Shown one piece after another: positions 41,770-50,462 of a DNA stretch of 64,000 bases. The stretch spans positions 62,001 through 126,000 of the forward strand of contig NZ_QMFA01000015.1 of NCBI RefSeq assembly GCF_003285005.1, in the 5' to 3' direction. Within the stretch, counting starts at the first letter, position 1. Each line of letters begins with the position of its first letter. The DNA comes from Paenibacillus sp. YN15. Its GTDB lineage: Bacteria; Bacillota; Bacilli; Paenibacillales; NBRC-103111. The position numbers and the translations under genes are program-made. The notes under the pieces were generated by a model. The model was given only the letters and a program-made list of their open reading frames with translations. It was not told the origin of the DNA and did no database searches.

Positions 41770-42696
41770 ATGACTGATTTCCATGTGGCAAAAGGGTTGA
41801 GGATGTTCGAGGGCGTACCGGCCCAAACGGACTCGCTTCCGGCAAATCCGCCATCCAGACAAGCCGAATCGGCAGAGGGGCATATGTTGGACACCGAAGA
41901 GAAGTGTATCTCTTATTTGTTCGCAATGAAGTGGCCCAACGGATTTGTATGTCCTGTCTGCGGCCATAGCCGCGCTTACACCATTGCCACCCGCCGCATG
42001 CCTCTATATGAATGCGCCAACTGCCGCCGACAAACCTCCCTGACCACGGATACGGTGATGGAGGGCACCCGGACGCCTTTGGTCAAGTGGTTTACGGCCA
42101 TTCGCCTCATGTCCCAAACAGACCAGGGAATCAGCGCCGTGGCTTTATCGCGAATACTTGAAGTCACATATAAAACCGCCTGGAGTATGCTTACCGGCAT
42201 ACGAACCGCTATGGCCCGGAATGAATTGGACGTTCCGCTTGAGGGGCCTGTGGCGGTCCATCCGGCTGCATACGCCTGTCCTGTGTTTCATAATTCAGTG
42301 ATTCCCCATGCCAGAGAAACCAAGATATTGGTTGGCGCGACTGTAGCGGAAAACGGCGAACCGGAACGGGTCACTTTCCAGATGGTAAAGCGGGAGCATC
42401 TCTCCGAGGGGTATATCCTGCCTGTGGGGTTGAAGCACTTTAAGGAAACACGCTTAAGTCAGGATACGGAGCTGGATGAACGCCAGTTCAGGGGTTATAC
42501 TTCGCCGCGCAACAAAAAAGCCATGCCCCTGTTCAAGAAGGCGCGTTATTGGCTGAACTCCACCTTCCATGGCATCGGAAGAAAGTATCTGGAGAACTAC
42601 CTTCTGGAATTTTGCTGCCGTGCCAATCTGGTACTGTCAGGCACCCCCTTGTTCCCGGCCATCAGCCGGATTTGTGCCGGCCATTCCGCCGCGTAA
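41770..42696 (+). CDS. IS1595-like (ISXO2) transposase-derived protein with lost catalytic residues
   Basis: A 308-residue protein. The N-terminal zinc ribbon is intact (CPVCGHSRAY, then CANCRRQTSLTTDTVMEGTRTPL), followed by the helix-turn-helix of IS1595 transposases (ALSRILEVTYKTAWSMLTGIRTAM). The DDE region is reshaped: where V-E-V-D-E-T-Y is expected it reads VAVHPAAYA. The later D and E blocks are missing, although the end STFHGIGRKYLENYLLEFCCRAN is kept. ATG 41770 follows GGAGGGGTGGAGG. No terminal inverted repeats are seen. It stands alone behind the SOS promoter, suggesting a domesticated DNA-binding protein. Confidence 0.78.
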   Translation: MTDFHVAKGLRMFEGVPAQTDSLPANPPSRQAESAEGHMLDTEEKCISYLFAMKWPNGFVCPVCGHSRAYTIATRRMPLYECANCRRQTSLTTDTVMEGTRTPLVKWFTAIRLMSQTDQGISAVALSRILEVTYKTAWSMLTGIRTAMARNELDVPLEGPVAVHPAAYACPVFHNSVIPHARETKILVGATVAENGEPERVTFQMVKREHLSEGYILPVGLKHFKETRLSQDTELDERQFRGYTSPRNKKAMPLFKKARYWLNSTFHGIGRKYLENYLLEFCCRANLVLSGTPLFPAISRICAGHSAA

Positions 42697-42915
42697 CAGG
42701 CTTTGTGCCAGCCCCGTTCTGCCGCAACAGGATTCATGTCGGCCGTTCTGCTGCATACAGGCTTTGTGCTAGCCGTTTCTGCTGCGAACAGCCTTCATGT
42801 CGGCCATTCTGCTGCATACAGGCTTTGTGCCAGCCGTTTCTGCGCGAACAGGATTCATGTCGACCATCCTGCTGCGTAACAGGATTTGTACCGGCTGTTT
42901 CACCGCATAACAGGG
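42663..42915. repeat. Tandem repeat array, 30-31 bp unit, about 8 copies
   Basis: Units begin at CAGG-like positions 42697, 42728, 42758, 42789, 42819, 42849, 42880 and 42911, plus one at 42663 inside the coding end of the IS1595-like gene. Two alternating unit types are seen: CAGGCTTTGTGCCAGCCGTT and CAGGATTCATGTCGGCCATT. The higher-order period is therefore about 61 bases. Confidence 0.8.
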
Positions 42916-43051
42916 TCGTGTGTGATGGTGTTTGCCGCTTTTACTGGTGAGCCCCTCATCAGGCGGACTTTGCTTTCCTCAAGCTTGGGATGATGGCTGC
43001 CTATGGCCCCTCTCCGGTATGAGGCTATTTGTGTTTATACGGGAGGAATAC

Positions 43052-43300
43052 CTGATTCCAGTGGTTAATGTGGGACTGCGCTGGTGTGACTACGGTTCAT
43101 TATGGAGCCGAGACTACTTGTGGGACTACGGTTCATTATGGAGCCGAGACTACTTGTGGGACTACGGTTCATTATGGAACCGAGGCTAACTGCGGGAGTA
43201 AGGTTCATTATGGAGCTGAAGCTATTTGCGAGACTAAGTTCGTTGCGGGGCCGAGACTAATTGCGGGTTTAGGGGCCAATGCGGGCTGAAGTTAATGTGG
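43052..43300. repeat. Tandem repeat array, 36-bp unit
   Basis: Unit starts GACTACGGTTCATTATGGAG and continues CCGAGACTACTTGTGG. Copies begin at 43088, 43124, 43160, 43196 and 43232, with decayed copies on each side. The first two are identical; similarity falls towards 43300. Period divisible by three keeps a frame open (12-residue unit starting DYGSLW), but there is no good start or ribosome site. Confidence 0.85.
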
Positions 43301-43633
43301 ATCTGAAGGAGATGTGGAACCGAGGCCAGTGGACCTAGGGCCGGAGCGGGGGCGTAAGCGCATCATTGTGTTTCATTTCCTGAGGTAAGGGGATAGTGTG
43401 TATTTATATGGGCGGCCTGCAAAAGCGATACATAATGGTCCCCCCTCCCTGCTCTTTGGAGGCCATGCCGGAAAGGATGAGGCCATTTCTCAGCCAACGG
43501 CAAATTCTTAGACAGCATGTTTTTATCCGTACCTGAGGAGACGGGATAGTATAAAAACAGGGGGCGGAGGGAGGTACGCCGCGCTCCCGCCCCATTATCC
43601 CCCGTATAAGCCCGGAAGCGGCGCCCCGGACCT
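43301..43633. other. Gene-free stretch before asnB
   Basis: No gene or named element. A GC-rich hairpin (GGGCGGAG with CTCCCGCCC, about 43559-43593) lies upstream of the asnB promoter. Confidence 0.4.
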
Positions 43634-43662
43634 TTGGTGTATGCCTTCAACTGTGGTATACT
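43634..43662 (+). promoter_or_regulatory. Promoter of asnB
   Basis: TTGGTG (43634-43639), 17-base spacer, TATACT (43657-43662). Start of RNA near 43669, giving a leader of about 60 bases. Confidence 0.65.
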
Positions 43663-43727
43663 TATGTATCAATATGGATACCGGTCCTGCAAAAGAGACG
43701 GTAGAAAAGTTTGGAGTGGAAGCGTAC

Positions 43728-45602
43728 ATGTGCGGTATTGCCGGTATGATGCTGTTCGATGGTAGTGTTCCCGATATGAGCGTGCTGCGCCGGATGAGCG
43801 ATTGTATAGTGCACCGTGGGCCGGATGATGTGGGATTCTGGACCGACCCGGGGATTGGACTGGCCTTCAGGCGCCTGTCCATTATCGATTTGAAGGAAGG
43901 CCATCAGCCGTTGGCCAATGAAGACGACTCTGTATGGATCACCTTTAACGGTGAAATTTATAATTATAAAGTTTTGCGTGCCCAACTGGTGGCCCGGGGG
44001 CATATTTTCCGGACCAATACGGACACGGAAATTATTGTGCATCTTTATGAAGAGCATGGCGAGGAGTGCGTGAAGCTGCTCCGGGGCATGTTCACCTTTG
44101 CCATTTGGGACAGGAACCGGAAGCAGCTGTTTATTGCCCGCGACCATTTCGGCATTAAGCCCTTGTATTATCATATTTCCGGCGGGAAGTTTCTGTATGG
44201 CTCCGAGATCAAGAGCATTCTGGCCACCGGCGAGGTCCGCAGAAGCATCCGTCCGGAGAGCTTCCTGAATTACCTGACCTTCCAGTATGTGCCGGACCCG
44301 GACACCATGTTCGAGGGCATCTCCAAGCTGCCTCCGGCCACGACGATTACCGTAAAACCGGACGGCACCTACCGTCTGAACAAATATTGGGACCCGATGT
44401 TTGAACCGGTCAAGCGAACGCTTGCGGAGGACATTGAGGAGCTTCGGGAGCGGTTGAAGGACTCTGTGGTTCACCATATGGTCAGCGACGTGGAGCGGGG
44501 CTGCTTCCTGTCCAGCGGCATTGATTCCACCGCCATCGCCGCCCATATGCGCGCCATCGAGCCGATCCGTACCTTCTCCGTGGGCTTCGAAGGGAGCAAC
44601 AACGAAACGGTGATCGCCCGGGAGACGGCAGCGGCTTTGGGGACGGAGCATTATTCCAAGGTGATTACGGAGAAGGAATTCTTCGATGCCATTCCTTCGG
44701 CAGTGTGGCATCAGGATGAGCCGGTAGCCGACCCTTCGGCTATCGCCCTGTATCATGTGGCCGAGCTGGCCAGCGAGCATGTGACCGTTGTGCTGTCCGG
44801 GGAAGGGGCGGACGAGCTGTTTGGGGGCTACCGGATTTACCGGGAGCCGCAAGCGCTGCGGGCCATGGAATGGATGCCTCTTGGCATGAAGCGTTCCCTG
44901 CACCGTTTGTTCGCCATGCTGCCGGCCGGAATGAAAGGCCGCAACTATCTGCTGCGGGGTACCACACCTCTGGAGGAGCGGTTTTTGGGGAATGCCAAAA
45001 TCTACTCCGAGGATATGAAAGGCGAAATCGTGCGCATGAACAACGAGCTTCTGCGCAGCTACCGGAATCCGGTGCAGATTGCCGGTGATTATTATAAGAA
45101 GACGGCCCATCTGGACCCGGTTAGCCGGATGCAATACATTGATTTGAACCTGTGGATGCCTGGGGATATTCTCATGAAGGCGGATAAAATGACCATGGCC
45201 CACTCCCTGGAGCTGCGGGTTCCGTTCCTGGACAAGGAGCTCTTCGAGCTGGCCCGGCGCATTCATGTGAGCCACCGCATTGCCGGCGGCACCACCAAGT
45301 ATGTGTTCCGTAAAGCGATGGAGGGAATTATTCCCGACTTTATCCTGAACCGTCCCAAGCTCGGGTTTCCGGTGCCTCTGCGCGACTGGCTGAAGGGCCC
45401 CAACGCAGGCCGGATGCTGGAGGAGATCAAGGCCAGCGGCATCGATACGCTGGTGCATATGGGGGAAGTGGAGAAGCTGTTCAAGCTCCACCGGGACGGC
45501 GCCCAGGATTCAGCCAGACGGCTGTGGGTCATTTATATGTTTGCTCTGTGGCACGCCACTTATATTCAGGAGCAGCCCAAGGCTTCTTTTGCCGCTGTGT
45601 AG
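43728..45602 (+). CDS. asnB: Asparagine synthetase (glutamine-hydrolysing)
   Basis: A 624-residue two-domain enzyme. After Met the sequence is CGIAGMM, giving the N-terminal cysteine nucleophile of class II glutamine amidotransferases. RLSIIDL, FNGEIYNY and DTEIIVHLYEE complete the glutaminase. The synthetase domain has the ATP-pyrophosphate loop SSGIDST near residue 265 and LSGEGADELFGGY. It makes asparagine from aspartate, glutamine and ATP; AsnO/AsnH-type paralogues in Bacillus have sporulation or wall roles. The start at 43728 is set by the Met-Cys rule and by GGAGTGGAAG; the frame opens 87 bases earlier. Confidence 0.95.
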   Translation: MCGIAGMMLFDGSVPDMSVLRRMSDCIVHRGPDDVGFWTDPGIGLAFRRLSIIDLKEGHQPLANEDDSVWITFNGEIYNYKVLRAQLVARGHIFRTNTDTEIIVHLYEEHGEECVKLLRGMFTFAIWDRNRKQLFIARDHFGIKPLYYHISGGKFLYGSEIKSILATGEVRRSIRPESFLNYLTFQYVPDPDTMFEGISKLPPATTITVKPDGTYRLNKYWDPMFEPVKRTLAEDIEELRERLKDSVVHHMVSDVERGCFLSSGIDSTAIAAHMRAIEPIRTFSVGFEGSNNETVIARETAAALGTEHYSKVITEKEFFDAIPSAVWHQDEPVADPSAIALYHVAELASEHVTVVLSGEGADELFGGYRIYREPQALRAMEWMPLGMKRSLHRLFAMLPAGMKGRNYLLRGTTPLEERFLGNAKIYSEDMKGEIVRMNNELLRSYRNPVQIAGDYYKKTAHLDPVSRMQYIDLNLWMPGDILMKADKMTMAHSLELRVPFLDKELFELARRIHVSHRIAGGTTKYVFRKAMEGIIPDFILNRPKLGFPVPLRDWLKGPNAGRMLEEIKASGIDTLVHMGEVEKLFKLHRDGAQDSARRLWVIYMFALWHATYIQEQPKASFAAV

Positions 45603-45644
45603 CGGTAAGGGCAAGGGCAGACAGGCATGGAGAAAGGAGGCAGT

Positions 45645-46409
45645 ATGGGAACAAATCTCGGCTCATACCGGTTGATTGCACTGGATATGGACGGAACGCT
45701 GCTGAACGAAGCCAAGGAGATTTCCCAGGAAAACCGGAAATGGATTGGGGAAGCCCGGAAGGCCGGGGTAACGGTGATGCTTTCCACCGGACGGGGACGC
45801 CAGAGCACCATGAATTATGTGGAGGAGCTGGCGCTGAACAGCCCGTTGGTGCTGGTGAACGGCAGTGAAATCTGGGAATCCCCCGATACGCTGTTTAAGC
45901 GTACGGAAATGCCGCTGGATTGGGTAAGAGCCTTCCGGCAGATGGCGCTGGACTACGACGTATGGTATTGGGCCTACACGGTGGAAGGGGTTCTGAACCG
46001 GGATAATTGGCCTGCCAAAGCGGAGACCGAAGAAGACATGACGTGGCTCAAGTTCGGCTTTTATACGGAGAACGGAAGGAAGCTGACCGCCATCCGAACC
46101 AGTCTGGAAGAGCGCGGCGATCTTTCCATTACCAACTCCCATCCCTGCAACATTGAGCTGAATCCCCTTGGGGCAGACAAGGGAAGCGGGGTGCGCCAGG
46201 CGTGCAGTCTGTTAGGCCTGGATATGTCCCAGGTTATCGCCATGGGAGACAGCTACAATGATCTGTCCATGATCCGGGAAGCGGGGCTTGGGGTTGCCAT
46301 GGGCAACGCCCAGGAGGAGATCAAGGCCCAGGCGGACGTTGTGACCGCCACCAATGAAGAAGACGGCGTGGCAGAAATTATCCGCAAATACATCTTCCAT
46401 CTGGAGTGA
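45645..46409 (+). CDS. Cof-type HAD phosphatase
   Basis: A 254-residue HAD-IIB (Cof) phosphatase. Motif I LIALDMDGTLLNE, motif II MLSTGRG, motif III lysine in PLGADKGSGV, and motif IV VIAMGDSYNDLSMI are complete; a Cof cap lies between II and III. Members dephosphorylate sugar phosphates, flavin precursors or pyridoxal phosphate. ATG 45645 follows AAAGGAGG. It is 42 bases after asnB, perhaps in the same transcript. Its stop overlaps the start region of the DUF456 gene. Confidence 0.93.
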   Translation: MGTNLGSYRLIALDMDGTLLNEAKEISQENRKWIGEARKAGVTVMLSTGRGRQSTMNYVEELALNSPLVLVNGSEIWESPDTLFKRTEMPLDWVRAFRQMALDYDVWYWAYTVEGVLNRDNWPAKAETEEDMTWLKFGFYTENGRKLTAIRTSLEERGDLSITNSHPCNIELNPLGADKGSGVRQACSLLGLDMSQVIAMGDSYNDLSMIREAGLGVAMGNAQEEIKAQADVVTATNEEDGVAEIIRKYIFHLE

Positions 46410-46903
46410 TGCTTATGACCATGACAGTCATTGCGTGGATTCTGATTGTGGCGCTTTTTGCAGTGGGTCTGGCGGGCGCCATATTCCCTGTGCTTCCGGG
46501 AGTGCTGGCGATATATGCCGCGTTTTTCGTATACGGCTTTATGATCCGGTTCAGCGATTTCGGCTTCTGGTTCTGGCTGATCCAGACCACCATTGTGATA
46601 GTGGTATTTGTGGCGGATTATGCCATAAGCGCCTGGGGAGTGAAAAAATTCGGAGGCACCCGTGCATCTGTCATCGGCAGCACCATCGGCATTATCCTTG
46701 GCCCCTTCGTTATCCCTGCCTTTGGTCTTTTGCTGGGGCCTTTTCTCGGCGCCGCTATCGGGGAATTTATCGTCGTCAAGGATTGGAATGCGGCGTTTAA
46801 GGCCGGCATTGGCGCGCTTGTCGGGTTCTTCTCCAGCACCGCGGCCAAGATTGTACTGCAGCTTGTGATGATCATTGTCTTTATCATTGCGGTAATTTGG
46901 TAA
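46406..46903 (+). CDS. DUF456 family membrane protein
   Basis: A 165-residue protein with four or five helices and the DUF456 marks: GLAGAIFPVLPGVLAIYAAFFVYG, VADYAISAWGVKKFGGTRASVIGSTIG and GPFLGAAIGEFIV. GTG 46406, ATG 46409 and ATG 46415 are possible starts; the first overlaps the preceding stop. Function unknown; family members occur widely near envelope genes, and here the next gene encodes a lipid flippase. Confidence 0.85.
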   Translation: MMLMTMTVIAWILIVALFAVGLAGAIFPVLPGVLAIYAAFFVYGFMIRFSDFGFWFWLIQTTIVIVVFVADYAISAWGVKKFGGTRASVIGSTIGIILGPFVIPAFGLLLGPFLGAAIGEFIVVKDWNAAFKAGIGALVGFFSSTAAKIVLQLVMIIVFIIAVIW

Positions 46904-46921
46904 GAAAGTGTGGAAACCAAC

Positions 46922-48580
46922 ATGTCGAAGGATTCACTTGTAAAAGGCACCCTGATTCTTGCTCTGGCTGCTCTGGTGGCCAGGGTTCTTGGGGTTGTCC
47001 AGCGGATTCCCCTGGTTTATCTCATTGGAGATACCGGAATGGCAACCTTCGGGATTGCCTTTAATATTTATACGCCCTTGTTGACCATTGCCACAGCGGG
47101 CATCCCCAGTGCATTAAGCAAGCTCGTCTCCGAAAAAATGGAGCTGGGCCAATACGCCGAGGCCGACCGCATTTATCAGGCGGCCGTACGGTTTGCGCTG
47201 GTGGCGGGTGTGGTCATGACCGCCCTTCTGATTGTTCTGGCTCCCTGGTATGCGGAGCATGTCTCCAAGGACCCGGATGCGGTTATGTCCATCCGGGCAT
47301 TGGCGCCTGCGCTGCTCCTGTTCCCGCTGATCGCCATGATGCGGGGGTATTTTCAAGGCCGCCAGATGATGATGCCCAACGGCATGTCGCAAATTGTGGA
47401 GCAGATTGCCCGGCTTATCACCGGCGTTGGCTTGGCGTTCCTGCTTCTGGAGATTGGCTGGGGCCATGTATGGGCTGTTGCCGGCGCTTCCTTCGGCGGT
47501 GTGATGGGCAGCGTAGGCGCTGTCGCCGTCCTGATCTGGTACATGCTGAGACTCCGCAAGGCGGATGCCCGGGAGGGTATTATTGAGGCTGCCAAAGAAG
47601 GCCGTACCGCGGCGGAAGCCGTCAGCTATAAGCGGATCTACGCCAATATTTTCCGCGTATCTGTACCTATCGTTCTGTTTTCCATGACTGTGCCGCTGAT
47701 TTACTTTATTGACTCGTCTACGGTGATTTCCCTGCTGGAAGGGCAGTTGGGCAACGGCTCCGCCAAGGAGCTGCTGGGGATTCTGACGGGACGGGCCCAG
47801 TCCCTGGCGGGCATCCCGATTATTCTGGCTATAGCGCTGAGCCAGTCCATAGTGCCCATTGTATCCTCGGCATATGCCCGCAAGGATATGGAGCAGGTCC
47901 GCCAGCAAGCGGCCAAGGCTCTGCAGCTGTCGGTCATTACCGGACTGCCGGTGGTGCTGGCCATTGCCATTGCCGCCCGCCCCATCAATACCATGCTGTT
48001 CCCCATGGACCAGTTCAAATATCTGCTCAACGAAAACGGCAACGGCATCATCGCGTTCCTAACAGTTACGGCCTTGTTCCAGATTGTCATGCAGACCTCC
48101 GGTTCCATTCTCATGGGAATGGGCCACATGCGGCCGCTGGTGGTCAGTGTGTTCATCGGCCTTGCCTGTAAGCTGGCGGGCAGCTATCTCTTGGCGCCCT
48201 GGTTCGGGATTTACGGGATCATGTCCGCTACTGCCCTCTGCTTTATTGTGATGATGGTGCTGAATCTGTGGATTTTGCGCCGGAAAGTGAAATATGCCAT
48301 TTATCCGTTGCGCAAATGGCTGGGCATTATCGCCACCACCTGCATTATCGTAGCCGTGTGTCTGCCTCTGGAATGGCTGACCCACCGGACCATCACCTGG
48401 TTCCCGGACAAGCTGGACGCGCTTCTCAGCGCCGCGGTTACCGGGGGTGTGGCTGTCCTGCTGTATCCGCTGCTGCTGATGGTAAGCCGGGTCTATACCC
48501 GCGAGAATGCGGATGATCTGCCTCCGGCTGTCCGCAAGCTACTGGGGAAGCTGGGCCGTCTCGCCGGGAAACGGGCGTAG
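46922..48580 (+). CDS. Oligosaccharide/lipid II flippase, MurJ/SpoVB/YtgP family
   Basis: A 552-residue membrane protein with about fourteen helices of the MOP superfamily. Family marks are LVKGTLILALAALVARVLGVVQRIPLVYLIG, TAGIPSALSKLVSE and MMRGYFQGRQMMMPNGMSQIVEQIARL. Members move lipid-linked peptidoglycan precursors across the membrane; YtgP is a MurJ of B. subtilis and SpoVB its sporulation counterpart. ATG 46922 is preferred; GTG 46910 is an alternative in the same frame. Close linkage to PBPs and a DUF456 gene fits an envelope role. Confidence 0.88.
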   Translation: MSKDSLVKGTLILALAALVARVLGVVQRIPLVYLIGDTGMATFGIAFNIYTPLLTIATAGIPSALSKLVSEKMELGQYAEADRIYQAAVRFALVAGVVMTALLIVLAPWYAEHVSKDPDAVMSIRALAPALLLFPLIAMMRGYFQGRQMMMPNGMSQIVEQIARLITGVGLAFLLLEIGWGHVWAVAGASFGGVMGSVGAVAVLIWYMLRLRKADAREGIIEAAKEGRTAAEAVSYKRIYANIFRVSVPIVLFSMTVPLIYFIDSSTVISLLEGQLGNGSAKELLGILTGRAQSLAGIPIILAIALSQSIVPIVSSAYARKDMEQVRQQAAKALQLSVITGLPVVLAIAIAARPINTMLFPMDQFKYLLNENGNGIIAFLTVTALFQIVMQTSGSILMGMGHMRPLVVSVFIGLACKLAGSYLLAPWFGIYGIMSATALCFIVMMVLNLWILRRKVKYAIYPLRKWLGIIATTCIIVAVCLPLEWLTHRTITWFPDKLDALLSAAVTGGVAVLLYPLLLMVSRVYTRENADDLPPAVRKLLGKLGRLAGKRA

Positions 48581-48635
48581 GGTTTTCGGTTCGCTTTAAT
48601 GCCCGCTTTACCCGTGGTAAGATAAAGGAGAAGTG

Positions 48636-50105
48636 ATGAAATCATTCGTAAAGGAGCGATTTAAGTTGAAGCGTCGATTTGCGGCCCTGGGCTGTTCTAT
48701 TGCCCTTATTTCCTCTCTTATGGCCGGCTGCGTGGCGGCAGGCGGTGTGGAACCGGACAAGGTATTGCAGAATGCCTTTGCGGTAGCGTCTTATGAGGGT
48801 TCCGGCTCCCTTTCGTTCCAGGTGACGGCAGGCGAAGCGGCAAAGGGGTATCCCGATGCGGCGAAGCTGAACAATGCTGTGGTGGAATTCACCCAGATGA
48901 AGCAGCAGGACAAGAACAACAGCTCCGTAACAGGTGTATTCAAAACAAGCTCCGGCAACATTCCCTTTGAAGCTGTCCAAATCAACAAGGAATGGGTGAT
49001 TCAGGCCGAAGGCGCGTCCAAGCCGCTGGTGCTTGAGAATGCCCACGCGCAAAAGGAGAGCGCAGCCGCTCCCGGCTTTGGCCTGGACTTGTCCTCTCTC
49101 AATGTGGAAAAGCTGCAGAACCATCTCGGCTCTATATTGAGCTACGCGCCAACGCTTGATTCGCTGACGGTGTCCGACGCCAACGCCACCATAAACGGCG
49201 AGGCGCTCAGCCTGAAGAAAATCCACGCGGAGCTCAAGGGCGGCGAGCTGACGGGGATCATCCAGAAGACCTTGGCGAATATTCTGGCCGATCAGGAAAA
49301 CGGCGATGCCTTGATCCGCTCCATCATCGGAGACCTGGGTTATGATGCCAGCAATGCCTTTACGTTCGCTATGGTCAAGGAATCTCTGAGAAGTCTCGCT
49401 GAGGATGCTTCCGCTCTGGGTGTTATTTTTCCGGCGGAGGATTATCTGAACAACAACAATGTCCTGAAGCTGGATTTGTATGTGGATGGCGCTTCCCAAA
49501 TCCGCCGTATCGGGTTTGAGCTGGGGCTGCAGGGCCTGCCCCAATTGGATAACGGGGTAAGCGGCGTGACCATCACCGGCTCCTTCGACAGATGGAACAT
49601 CAATGGTGCCGTAACGGCTGACAAGCTGTCCGCAGAAGGGGCCATCAAGCTGTCCGAAGACGGCGGCTTGGCCAAGTATCTGCTTGCGCTGGACAAAAGC
49701 TCCACCGCCTACAAGTTCCTCATGGAGGAGCTGAAGGTGAACCGCAAGCACATCCAGCTTCCTCCCGTCGGATCGGAGGTGCCCCAAACTGAAGTGCGTC
49801 CATATCTTCAAGGGGACTTCACCATGGTGCCGGCGCGTCTCGTGACCGAGCAGCTGGATGCCCAGGTGGAATGGAATCCCGACACGTATGAAGTGACGGT
49901 GACCGACATCTGGTCCGGCAAAAAAATCGTGTTCAAAATCGGCAGCACCACTGTGCTGGTGGATGGCGTGGAGCAAACTCTGGATGCCAGCGCCGTGCTG
50001 GGCGGAGACACTACCTATGTCCCTGTGCGGATCATCGCCGAAACCTTCGGGGCGGAAGTGCTCTGGAATCAGGACACCTACGTGGTGACCATCGTCCGCA
50101 ACTAA
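48636..50105 (+). CDS. Lipoprotein with copper-amine-oxidase-N-like stalk domain
   Basis: A 489-residue secreted lipoprotein. The signal peptide ends in LMAGC (lipobox, cysteine about residue 32). The middle 300 residues are a helix/strand mix of unknown family. The C-terminal 100 residues hold two copper-amine-oxidase N1-like repeats (DFTMVPARLVTEQLDAQVEWNPDTYEVTV and TTYVPVRIIAETFGAEVLWNQDTYVVTI), common in Paenibacillus surface proteins. ATG 48636 lies behind AAGGAG; GTG 48633 is too close. It may monitor or bind the cell wall; role unknown. Confidence 0.83.
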   Translation: MKSFVKERFKLKRRFAALGCSIALISSLMAGCVAAGGVEPDKVLQNAFAVASYEGSGSLSFQVTAGEAAKGYPDAAKLNNAVVEFTQMKQQDKNNSSVTGVFKTSSGNIPFEAVQINKEWVIQAEGASKPLVLENAHAQKESAAAPGFGLDLSSLNVEKLQNHLGSILSYAPTLDSLTVSDANATINGEALSLKKIHAELKGGELTGIIQKTLANILADQENGDALIRSIIGDLGYDASNAFTFAMVKESLRSLAEDASALGVIFPAEDYLNNNNVLKLDLYVDGASQIRRIGFELGLQGLPQLDNGVSGVTITGSFDRWNINGAVTADKLSAEGAIKLSEDGGLAKYLLALDKSSTAYKFLMEELKVNRKHIQLPPVGSEVPQTEVRPYLQGDFTMVPARLVTEQLDAQVEWNPDTYEVTVTDIWSGKKIVFKIGSTTVLVDGVEQTLDASAVLGGDTTYVPVRIIAETFGAEVLWNQDTYVVTIVRN

Positions 50106-50136
50106 CTTTGGAGAAGAAGCCCCATCTATGCGTTAA

Positions 50137-50185
50137 AGCCGGCGCACCTGCCCTTTCTAAAAAGGACGGATGCGCCGGCTTTTTG
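50137..50185. terminator. Rho-independent terminator
   Basis: AGCCGGCGCA (50137-50146) pairs with TGCGCCGGCT (50171-50180), followed by TTTT. Confidence 0.9.
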
Positions 50186-50258
50186 TTACGAAAATGCTGC
50201 ATACGGCTCATTTTCATTCGCGGGATGATTGTGTGCTGCGCGGCACTTCTTCGGCGGC

Positions 50259-50444
50259 TCAGTTGTCGCCGCTTTCCTCCGGAGCAGGAGGCTGGCCGGG
50301 GAGACGCCCGGCCTTGCGCAGCGCTTCACGCAGCACATACTCCAGGTGTCCGTTTACGCTCCGGAACTCGTCGGCGGCCCAACGCTCCAGCGCTTCATAC
50401 AGCTTCGGATCAATACGCAGGGGGAAGCTTTTTTTCGGTGCCAT
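50259..50444 (-). CDS. Arc-like ribbon-helix-helix protein
   Basis: A 61-residue protein: MAPKKSFPLRIDPKLYEALERWA then SVNGHLEYVLREALRKAGRL. The strand FPLRIDP followed by two helices is the Arc/MetJ ribbon-helix-helix fold, which binds DNA as a dimer. It lies 18 bases after the SPFH gene on the same strand; this pairing is seen repeatedly in Firmicutes. Probably a local regulator. Confidence 0.82.
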   Translation of the reverse strand: MAPKKSFPLRIDPKLYEALERWAADEFRSVNGHLEYVLREALRKAGRLPGQPPAPEESGDN

Positions 50445-50462
50445 GGCAGGGCCGTTGTCCGC

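Noticed and set aside
42932-43189. Open frame translating the 36-bp repeats
   Set aside because: No ribosome site, repeat-driven openness only, and decayed units beyond it break the pattern.
42663-43300. CRISPR array
   Set aside because: Repeats are directly adjacent without unique spacers, and no cas genes are present.
43559-43600. T-box-like string AGGGAGGTAC-GCCGCG before asnB
   Set aside because: It differs from AGGGTGGTACCGCG, there is no clear specifier stem or terminator with Ts, and it lies upstream of the asnB promoter at 43634, so it would not be in the leader.
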